Positions 1 through 5,001 of a stretch of 6,929 bases of DNA are shown in pieces. The stretch is from Campylobacteraceae bacterium UBA1877 (GTDB lineage: Bacteria; Campylobacterota; Campylobacteria; Campylobacterales; Campylobacteraceae): NCBI GenBank assembly GCA_002352945.1, contig DDHL01000019.1:1-6929 (forward strand). The letters run 5' to 3'. A model generated the notes under the pieces. That model was not told the DNA's origin. It saw only the letters and a program-made list of their open reading frames with translations, and did not search any database. The position numbers and the translations under genes are program-made. The number at the start of each line of letters is the position of its first letter. Positions within the stretch are counted from its first letter, which is position 1.

Positions 1-260
1 GAGAGGCTAAGGGCAAGCCAAACGCCAACAACTTCATCAATAACAATGGATTTATCATCGTGCAATCCCCCATCTTTTTCATACGCATCAATAGAGCGAA
101 CTCCAAGAATTGCTAGCAAAATTGCAGCTAAAAAGAGGGTTTCTAAGGGGAAATATTCTAAGATAAAAACTGCTAAAACTGCTGCAGCTAAAGTGCCAAC
201 AGTTCCTGGGGCGACGGGACTTTTGCCAGTATAAAAAAAGGTTAAAAAGAGTGTACGCAT
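1..260 (-). CDS. pgpA: Phosphatidylglycerophosphatase A, N-terminal part (cut by left window edge)
   Basis: An open frame starts at the ATG at 260-258 and runs to the left edge without a stop, giving 86 visible residues of a protein usually about 150-170 long. PgpA is an inner-membrane enzyme that dephosphorylates phosphatidylglycerol phosphate to phosphatidylglycerol. The family pattern is clear: a conserved Gly/Pro-rich N-terminus (FYTGKSPVAPGTVGTLAA, residues 9-26), hydrophobic membrane stretches at about 21-36 and 41-53, and the acidic motif DDKSIVIDEVVGVWLAL (68-84), whose Asp/Glu residues are typical of the active site. The start is supported by a Shine-Dalgarno AAGGA (270-266) that overlaps the TAA stop of the preceding gene, with a 5-nt spacer. 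It is the last visible gene of the ispDF operon, 8 nt after the sulfurylase-like gene. Identification is firm; the C-terminal part cannot be assessed. Confidence 0.9.
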   Translation of the reverse strand, partial: MRTLFLTFFYTGKSPVAPGTVGTLAAAVLAVFILEYFPLETLFLAAILLAILGVRSIDAYEKDGGLHDDKSIVIDEVVGVWLALSL

Positions 261-268
261 CACATTCC

Positions 269-1462
269 TTAAACTAAAGAGGTGGTTTGATAGAGCTTCA
301 TAAGTTCAAGGTAAAAATCCTTTTCGTCATGATACTCTAAAAGTCCTGCATTTGGAAAGATATCATCATATATGCGCTGCAAATTTTCAAACCTGTTTGG
401 AAAAAGTTCACTAAGCAAGATTGCAGAGATATCCTTTCGCATTAGTACAGCCGGTGGCAGGATCCCAGCATTAAGCAGGGCTTTAAGGGATTTTGAATGG
501 TATTTTATGTGGTGATGCTGCCCGTGGGGGCAAGTTTTTGTACTCACCAAAGTCTTACATATATTGCAGTATACAAATTCAGATAAGATAATAATCTCCA
601 AAGGCAAATCTTTTTTATACCTATCAAGGGTCGAGTGGGCTTGGTTTTGGTCAAAATACATTCCAATTCCACTATGATTTTGTCCAATCACAAGCTTGTT
701 GCAGCCAAAATTGTATGCTGCAATACTCTCAAGCACTGAGTTATGATGACCTGCAAAAATGTATGTATTTTCAAAAGGAACTATAATAACGCGGTTTCTT
801 GGCAGGTAATTGTCAATAAAATATTGCAAACATTTGTATCTTAAATCGTACGAAAATCCATCAGTTTTGTAGGGTCTGAGCAAAAAGATAACCAATAAAT
901 CAGCCTTATCTAGAGTAATTCTAATAAGTCTTTCGTGAGCTCTGTGAAAAGGGCGGGCTGACATCATAAGGGCAGTTACTTTTTTGGCTCCAAGCTCCTC
1001 TTTTGCCTTTTGGATTTTGGCTTTTGCCTCTTTTACATCATCAAAGTCGAGTTCAAACTCACCACTAATTGCAAGCCTTCCTAGGCGTTTTAACAAAACT
1101 TGCGTTTCTGGATCTGTTGGATCGTAAGTTCCAAATATATTAGTTATTCGCTTTACTTTATCAATTTCAAAAAAGTCTTCAACATAAATTTCGCCTCTTT
1201 TTTTGCGCTCTACAATTAAGTCTAAGGTTTCTCCTGGTTTACATGAGGCAATAATCTCTTGATTGCGTCTGCCATTGGGCGCCATGATAAAAGAAAACGG
1301 CATTGGAGAGCCTTTGTAGTATCCGGTTTCATTTACCTCAACTGCTTCGGCCTTATTCATAAGCTTTGTAACTTTGCCCAAAATCCCCTCTTTTGCCAAA
1401 GAGAGTGTTGCGAGGGCTTCTTTGTCTATATAAAGCTGTCTATTTTTTCTTGGCGATGCCAT
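269..1462 (-). CDS. ATP-sulfurylase (Sat)-like nucleotidyltransferase with altered active site
   Basis: The 397-residue protein has the overall plan of bacterial ATP sulfurylase (ATP + sulfate to adenylylsulfate + PPi). A PUA-like N-terminal domain (about 1-150, including IFGTYDPTDPE at 109-119) is followed by a catalytic domain (about 155-350). The latter contains HRAH (173-176) of the nucleotide-binding motif, and cysteines C299, C302 and C311 followed by a His-rich stretch, matching the zinc site of short bacterial Sat proteins. However, the usual Q-T-R-N-P-x-H-x-x-H reads M-S-A-R-P-F-H-R-A-H (167-176), the usual G-R-D-H-A-G reads G-Q-N-H-S-G (260-265), and the conserved Arg of M-R-Y-A-G-P is Ile235. 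Those residues hold sulfate in known enzymes, so a different substrate is likely (inference). No APS kinase or reductase gene is nearby. The ATG follows a GAGGAAG ribosome site and overlaps the response regulator by 23 nt. The C. jejuni counterpart is, as I recall, annotated sulfate adenylyltransferase. Confidence 0.8.
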   Translation of the reverse strand: MASPRKNRQLYIDKEALATLSLAKEGILGKVTKLMNKAEAVEVNETGYYKGSPMPFSFIMAPNGRRNQEIIASCKPGETLDLIVERKKRGEIYVEDFFEIDKVKRITNIFGTYDPTDPETQVLLKRLGRLAISGEFELDFDDVKEAKAKIQKAKEELGAKKVTALMMSARPFHRAHERLIRITLDKADLLVIFLLRPYKTDGFSYDLRYKCLQYFIDNYLPRNRVIIVPFENTYIFAGHHNSVLESIAAYNFGCNKLVIGQNHSGIGMYFDQNQAHSTLDRYKKDLPLEIIILSEFVYCNICKTLVSTKTCPHGQHHHIKYHSKSLKALLNAGILPPAVLMRKDISAILLSELFPNRFENLQRIYDDIFPNAGLLEYHDEKDFYLELMKLYQTTSLV

Positions 1463-2327
1463 ATTTCTTCCTCTTTTCCCACAAGCTTTTGCGGCTTATG
1501 CCAAGTTTCTTTGAAAGCTCTGTATCTGGGAATTTATTTTGAAAGTTGAGTATAACATACTTAACATAATCATCTATGCATAAAATATCTCCATGGTCAA
1601 ACATTTTATGCTCAGAGTGAAGGGTGATGGTTTCAAACACCTCCTCTTCATTAATATCAGTTGAAGAAATAATGGCTCGTTTGTTTTTAATAAGGTTATA
1701 GATTTTACTTTTTTCACTCTTTTTGATTGTTTGGAGATTGACTAAATAGACAAGTTCATTTTCAGGCAGTTTGGCAATCTTTTCAAAGGCATCTTTGTGG
1801 GATAAAGAGATGAATGAAAAAGGCTCATCAATAGTTTTTGCAAAGTTGAAAACAAGGGCATCTGCATCTTTTTGAAAATCGGTTTTAATGAGTAAAGGAA
1901 AAGTTGTTTTTCGATCAATTTTGACATTTTGCGAGTGCTCAAAAAGGTGGTTGATATAGGCTTTGTATGTCATATTTTCAAGGCGAAGAGCATTAAATTC
2001 TTTGAGGTGCTGGAGTTTTCTAATGAGCTCTTCAATCATAAACGGTTTTTGAATATAATCGCTCGCTCCTGCTTTAATTGGATTGGAGACTGTGTCGTTG
2101 CTGATGTAAGAAATCATGAGTATAATAATTGAAGATTTATGTTTTTCAATAACTGGATAAAAATTTTGACCAGAAATATTTGTAGACAGCAAGACTGCAT
2201 CGTAGTGCTCATCTCGCAAAGCCTCTTTTATTGTAGCTGCATTGTCGCAAACATAGCCTAAATCATTCAATTTAGATGCGATACTTTGTGCCAAATAAAT
2301 CTCATTCTCAACAATCAAAATCTTCAT
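1440..2327 (-). CDS. Atypical orphan response regulator, HP1021/Cj1608 type
   Basis: This is a cytoplasmic transcription regulator of 295 residues when started at the ATG at 2327-2325. A receiver-like domain (1-100, MKILIVENE...YIQKPF) keeps the fold, Ser73 and the K94-P95 pair. The phosphoacceptor Asp is replaced by Ser48 (YDAVLLSTNIS), and the acidic pair is E7-N8, so classical phosphorylation is unlikely. The C-terminus (about 266-292, ELSKKLGISRKSLWEKRKKYG) is a Fis/NtrC-type helix-turn-helix. The middle (about 135-250) has no Walker A, yet parts recall a decayed NtrC AAA+ domain. Size, the missing Asp and the position next to ispDF match H. pylori HP1021 and C. jejuni Cj1608, which control replication initiation, redox response and metabolism (from memory). 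It has only two cysteines, C27 and C250. ATG rather than the TTG at 2339 is chosen because ATGA overlaps the ispDF stop. No partner kinase gene is present. Confidence 0.88.
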   Translation of the reverse strand: MKILIVENEIYLAQSIASKLNDLGYVCDNAATIKEALRDEHYDAVLLSTNISGQNFYPVIEKHKSSIIILMISYISNDTVSNPIKAGASDYIQKPFMIEELIRKLQHLKEFNALRLENMTYKAYINHLFEHSQNVKIDRKTTFPLLIKTDFQKDADALVFNFAKTIDEPFSFISLSHKDAFEKIAKLPENELVYLVNLQTIKKSEKSKIYNLIKNKRAIISSTDINEEEVFETITLHSEHKMFDHGDILCIDDYVKYVILNFQNKFPDTELSKKLGISRKSLWEKRKKYGIAKKK

Positions 2328-3445
2328 TTTTGCGTCCAATCATAATAGTGTAATGTTGCATTTGCCATGACCGCAACTCCCTCTTTGCGGCCCACAAATC
2401 CTAGCTTTTCTGTGGTTGTTGCTTTAATGTTGACTAAGTGCGGTTTAATCTCTAAAAGTGTAGCGATACGCTCTTTTATTGCCCTTTTAAAAGGACCAAT
2501 TTTTGGTGTTTGGGCAATTATAGTCAAATCGCAGTGGTGAATTTCAAAGCCAACATTTCGCACAAACCTAAGCACCTTTTGTAGCAATTTTGTTGAATCT
2601 GCACCCTTGTATGCTGGATTGGTGTCAGGGAAAAAATCCCCAATGTCTCCCGCACCTGCAGCTCCTAATATTGCATCAATAAGAGCATGAATTGCCACAT
2701 CTCCATCAGAGTGGGCAAGAAAACCCATCTTCTTATCAACCTCGATGCCGCCAAGCATCATAGGACCTTCTTTGCTAAAAGCATGTACATCAAAACCCGA
2801 TCCCGTAAAGCTGTGATTTGCTGGCGCTTCAAGACAAGAAAGCTTAAGCAAATCTTCAAGTTTGGTCAATTTAAAAGCTGCCTCATCACCCTCAATAAAC
2901 CAAACAGTGCCCCCGTTTGCTTTAATGGCACTACTATCATCTGTGAAAGTGGTTTTTGTCTGAAGGGCGTTTTTTAATGCCTGCGTGCGAGAAAGCTGCG
3001 GAGTTTGGATGAGTCTTACATCTTCACGAGCAATTGGAGAGTCTTGATAGAAGGCAGTATCATGAATGCGTAAAACTGGAACAATAACATCAGCGCATGT
3101 TTTGCTGCTAATGAGTCGCTCAACCAAAGCTTGGGGAATGCAGCTTCTTGCAATATCGCTTACCATAACATAGGGTGTATCAACGTGTTTTAGAGCATTT
3201 TTTAGCGACTCTTGTCTTGAGCTTCCTCCTTTGCAAAATGTGTAATTTTCAAAGTTTTTCATGTAGTCAAGCTCTTCCTTGGCAGCTACGACAATAACTT
3301 GTTTAAATGGGTGCATTGAGGCTAAGCGTTTTGTTGCCAGTACCCAAAGCGGCGTGTGTCCAATACGCAGCCACTGCTTTTTAACACTTAGTCCAAACCG
3401 AGTCGATTCTCCCGCTCCCAACATCACTAAAGTTATGTCTGACAA
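2324..3445 (-). CDS. ispDF: Bifunctional IspD-IspF: MEP cytidylyltransferase / MECDP synthase
   Basis: The 373-residue cytoplasmic fusion enzyme carries two steps of the MEP isoprenoid pathway. The IspD part (about 1-210) attaches CMP to 2-C-methyl-erythritol 4-phosphate; the IspF part (about 212-370) closes the 2,4-cyclodiphosphate. IspD signs are the nucleotide loop GAGESTRFG with K23-Q24 (10-24), GGSSRQESLKNAL (73-85), the catalytic-region D97 with R100, TDDSS (168-172) and KLTKLEDL (192-199). IspF signs are metal ligands D219-x-H221 and H253 (SDGDVAIH, 246-253) and TTTEKLGFVGRKEG (343-356). All key residues appear intact. Such fusions are usual in Campylobacterota and some Alphaproteobacteria. 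The start is a TTG supported by AAGGA at 3456-3452 with a 6-nt spacer; the next Met (residue 8) would cut into the first strand of the fold. It is the first gene of the operon and its TGA overlaps the following ATG. Confidence 0.96.
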   Translation of the reverse strand: MSDITLVMLGAGESTRFGLSVKKQWLRIGHTPLWVLATKRLASMHPFKQVIVVAAKEELDYMKNFENYTFCKGGSSRQESLKNALKHVDTPYVMVSDIARSCIPQALVERLISSKTCADVIVPVLRIHDTAFYQDSPIAREDVRLIQTPQLSRTQALKNALQTKTTFTDDSSAIKANGGTVWFIEGDEAAFKLTKLEDLLKLSCLEAPANHSFTGSGFDVHAFSKEGPMMLGGIEVDKKMGFLAHSDGDVAIHALIDAILGAAGAGDIGDFFPDTNPAYKGADSTKLLQKVLRFVRNVGFEIHHCDLTIIAQTPKIGPFKRAIKERIATLLEIKPHLVNIKATTTEKLGFVGRKEGVAVMANATLHYYDWTQK

Positions 3446-3451
3446 AGAAGG

Positions 3452-3456
3452 TCCTT
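3452..3456 (-). promoter_or_regulatory. Ribosome binding site deciding the ispDF TTG start
   Basis: The minus strand reads AAGGA, 6 nt before the TTG at 3445-3443. It is the only good Shine-Dalgarno match near this end of the frame, so it supports the rare start codon. Confidence 0.65.
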
Positions 3457-3474
3457 TTTCAAAAGTGTTACCAA

Positions 3475-3480
3475 AGTATA
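3475..3480 (-). promoter_or_regulatory. Candidate -10 box for the ispDF operon
   Basis: On the minus strand this reads TATACT, close to the sigma70 consensus. It would place the transcript start near 3468 and give a leader of about 23 nt before the TTG. No clear -35 is seen upstream, only AT-rich DNA, which is usual for Campylobacterota promoters. Prediction by eye. Confidence 0.5.
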
Positions 3481-3533
3481 CACCAATGAAGCTTTTTAAA
3501 ATCTTTTAATTAAAAATTGGGTTTTGAGAATGA

Positions 3534-3556
3534 TTTACATATAATTTACATGTAAA
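3534..3556. repeat. Palindrome TTTACATGTAAA with an adjacent half-site in the divergent promoter region
   Basis: Positions 3545-3556 form a perfect 12-nt palindrome. The heptamer TTTACAT also occurs at 3534-3540, exactly 11 nt (one helical turn) before its copy in the palindrome. The site sits roughly midway between the candidate ispDF and mrp promoters. It may be an operator for a dimeric regulator acting on both directions. The same palindrome occurs after mrp at 4801-4812, and in shorter form at 4836-4845. The binding protein is unknown. Confidence 0.5.
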
Positions 3557-3610
3557 GATAAAATAAGATAAAAATACTCTTAGTTTTTAAGCCTTCTTTT
3601 ACCCGTAAAG

Positions 3611-3619
3611 TGCTATATT
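3611..3619 (+). promoter_or_regulatory. Candidate extended -10 promoter of mrp
   Basis: TGC followed by TATATT matches the extended -10 form (TGn-TATAAT) common in Campylobacterota, downstream of T-rich DNA. It predicts a start near 3626 and a leader of about 44 nt containing the inverted repeat at 3640-3653 and the ribosome site at 3658-3663. Prediction by eye. Confidence 0.55.
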
Positions 3620-3639
3620 CCAGAATAAATTAATTATTT

Positions 3640-3653
3640 GTATCAAATGATAC
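3640..3653. repeat. Inverted repeat GTATCA-AA-TGATAC in the mrp leader
   Basis: A perfect 6-nt inverted repeat with a 2-nt centre lies between the predicted mrp transcript start and the Shine-Dalgarno. As RNA it would be only a weak 5-bp hairpin; as DNA it is a possible dimer operator just downstream of the promoter. Function unknown. Confidence 0.4.
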
Positions 3654-3657
3654 GCCT

Positions 3658-3663
3658 AAGGAG
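3658..3663 (+). promoter_or_regulatory. Ribosome binding site deciding the mrp TTG start
   Basis: AAGGAG lies 6 nt before the TTG at 3670-3672. This strong match fixes a TTG start that also gives the full N-terminal domain; no ATG is available in frame near the start. Confidence 0.8.
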
Positions 3664-3669
3664 ACAAAG

Positions 3670-4785
3670 TTGACAAAAGAAGCGGTCTTAGAGGCTCTAA
3701 AAGGGGTCAAGTACCCAGGATTTGAAAAAGATATTGTCAGTTTTGGTTTTGTAAAAACCATTGAGGTAAATGATTCAAATGTCTTTGTTGAGATTGAGAT
3801 AGTTTCTGCCAATCCAGAGGTGGCTCAGACTGTCAAATCTGACGCTAAAGCAGCACTTGATTCTATTGGTGCAAGCCGAGTTGATATCACTATCAAACAG
3901 CCAAAACCGCCTGTTGAAAAGAGTAATTCTCAAACTGGTAAAAATATAGCCCCACACATAAAAAACTTTGTAATGGTAAGCTCAGGCAAAGGGGGCGTTG
4001 GAAAATCTACTTCAACCGTCAATTTAGCCTTAGCCATGGCTTCACAAGGCAAGAAAGTTGGGCTTTTGGATGCAGATATTTATGGCCCGAATATTCCTAG
4101 AATGTTAGGTGAAGTTGGAAGCCACCCTGAGATTGTTGGTCAAAAAGTGAAGCCAATCCAAACTCATGGAATTGAGATGATGAGTATGGGTTCACTTATG
4201 GAAGAGGGTCAGTCGCTTATTTGGCGTGGAGCTATGATTATGAAAGCGATTGAGCAGCTTTTAAAAGATATTTTATGGAGCGATTTGGATGTGCTTTTTA
4301 TCGACATGCCTCCTGGAACCGGTGATGCTCAGCTGACTTTAGCCCAAAGTGTACCAGTTACTGTTGGGATTTGTGTTACAACTCCACAGCAAGTTGCTCT
4401 TGATGATACAGAGCGCAGTCTTGATATGTTTAAAAAGCTTCATATTCCAATTGCAGGAATCGTTGAAAATATGAGCGGTTTTATCTGCCCAGAGAGCGGA
4501 AAAGAGTATGATATTTTTGGCAAAGGAACAACTGAGCCACTAGCTAAAAAGTTTGATACCTGTGTATTGGCTCAAATTCCAATTGAACCAGCTGTTCGAG
4601 AAGGTGGCGATGCAGGTAAACCTGTAACCTTCCACGCTCCAGATTCCCAAACAGCAAAACGCTATGTAGAAGCTGCTAAAAAACTATGGGAAGTAATTGA
4701 AAAGGTCAATGAAGAGGGTGGAGTGAGTAATGAAGCGATTCAGCCGACTACACCTCCTGGCGTGAGCGCTTGTTCTATGAAGTAA
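3670..4785 (+). CDS. mrp: Mrp/ApbC (NBP35-like) P-loop ATPase, Fe-S cluster carrier
   Basis: The 371-residue cytoplasmic protein belongs to the family that binds and delivers [4Fe-4S] clusters to apo-enzymes in an ATP-dependent way. A DUF59/MIP18-like domain (about 1-78, with YPGFEKDIVSFGFV at 15-28) precedes the MinD-like ATPase domain. That domain has the deviant Walker A SSGKGGVGKST (104-114), DADIYGPNIP (134-143), the switch II/Walker B region DVLFIDMPPGTGD (207-219) and ENMSGF (266-271). The C-terminal CxxC that bridges the cluster between subunits in most relatives reads C273-P-E-S276, so the second cysteine is missing; another Cys (C368) lies in the tail. The TTG start is set by the AAGGAG site. 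It is transcribed away from ispDF, has its own promoter, and ends at a strong hairpin. Its linkage to ispDF may reflect the Fe-S dependence of the late MEP enzymes IspG and IspH (inference). Confidence 0.95.
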   Translation: MTKEAVLEALKGVKYPGFEKDIVSFGFVKTIEVNDSNVFVEIEIVSANPEVAQTVKSDAKAALDSIGASRVDITIKQPKPPVEKSNSQTGKNIAPHIKNFVMVSSGKGGVGKSTSTVNLALAMASQGKKVGLLDADIYGPNIPRMLGEVGSHPEIVGQKVKPIQTHGIEMMSMGSLMEEGQSLIWRGAMIMKAIEQLLKDILWSDLDVLFIDMPPGTGDAQLTLAQSVPVTVGICVTTPQQVALDDTERSLDMFKKLHIPIAGIVENMSGFICPESGKEYDIFGKGTTEPLAKKFDTCVLAQIPIEPAVREGGDAGKPVTFHAPDSQTAKRYVEAAKKLWEVIEKVNEEGGVSNEAIQPTTPPGVSACSMK

Positions 4786-4800
4786 TATAAAAAGTTTATC

Positions 4801-4812
4801 TTTACATGTAAA
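4801..4812. repeat. Second copy of palindrome TTTACATGTAAA (left arm of the mrp hairpin)
   Basis: This is identical to the 12-mer at 3545-3556; flanking C4800 and G4813 extend the dyad to 14 nt. A shorter 10-nt version (TTACATGTAA) lies in the other arm at 4836-4845, and half-sites ATGTAAA and TTTACAT follow at 4871-4877 and 4919-4925. Confidence 0.5.
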
Positions 4813-4835
4813 GGGTTGCAAACCTTGCTAAACCC

Positions 4836-4845
4836 TTACATGTAA
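4836..4845. repeat. Short version of the palindrome, TTACATGTAA (right arm of the mrp hairpin)
   Basis: This 10-nt dyad is embedded in the right arm of the hairpin. The following AAGC gives ATGTAAAGC (4840-4848), repeated directly at 4871-4879. Confidence 0.45.
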
Positions 4846-4962
4846 AGCGTCTGTTTTTTAAAAAATAAAGATGTAAAGCAGATGCTCAATTTGTAAAATT
4901 TAAAACTATTTGTGAATTTTTACATTAAAAAATCTTATATCTAATTATTTTTCAATTTTTTT

Positions 4963-4971
4963 TGATACAAT
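4963..4971 (+). promoter_or_regulatory. Extended -10 promoter of dapD
   Basis: A T-rich run leads into TGA-TACAAT, the typical Campylobacterota form with a TGn extension and no clear -35. The predicted start near 4978 gives a short leader of about 24 nt holding the AAGGA ribosome site (4991-4995). With the terminator behind mrp, this indicates that dapD is transcribed on its own. Confidence 0.65.
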
Positions 4972-5001
4972 TTCCCCAAAAATAAGCCAAAAGGAAACCC
5001 C

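Larger units (their letters stand above)
4800..4859 (+). terminator. Long hairpin terminator after mrp
   Basis: Beginning 15 nt after the mrp stop, 4800-4817 pairs with 4831-4847 (17 base pairs, A4810 bulged). The loop can itself form a 4-bp GCAA/TTGC cap with an ACC loop. A run of six T (4854-4859) follows after a 6-nt spacer, longer than in an ideal intrinsic terminator. The outer arms contain the palindrome TTTACATGTAAA and a shortened copy, so the region may also be a protein-binding site. Confidence 0.65.

Noticed and set aside
46..234. Plus-strand open frame of 62 codons near the left edge
   Set aside because: It lies antisense to the clear pgpA frame and resembles no known protein; the conserved PgpA motifs are on the minus strand.
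261..268. Alternative ATG at 265-263 for pgpA
   Set aside because: It is followed at once by the stop TGA, whereas the ATG at 260 opens the PgpA frame.
2325..2339. TTG at 2339-2337 as the response regulator start
   Set aside because: The ATG four codons later overlaps the ispDF stop as ATGA and begins right at the receiver motif MKILIVENE, so the longer form is not needed.
3555..3573. Direct repeat AAGATAAAA at 3555-3563 and 3565-3573
   Set aside because: This is low-complexity AT-rich DNA typical of Campylobacterota intergenic regions; two copies do not make a convincing element.
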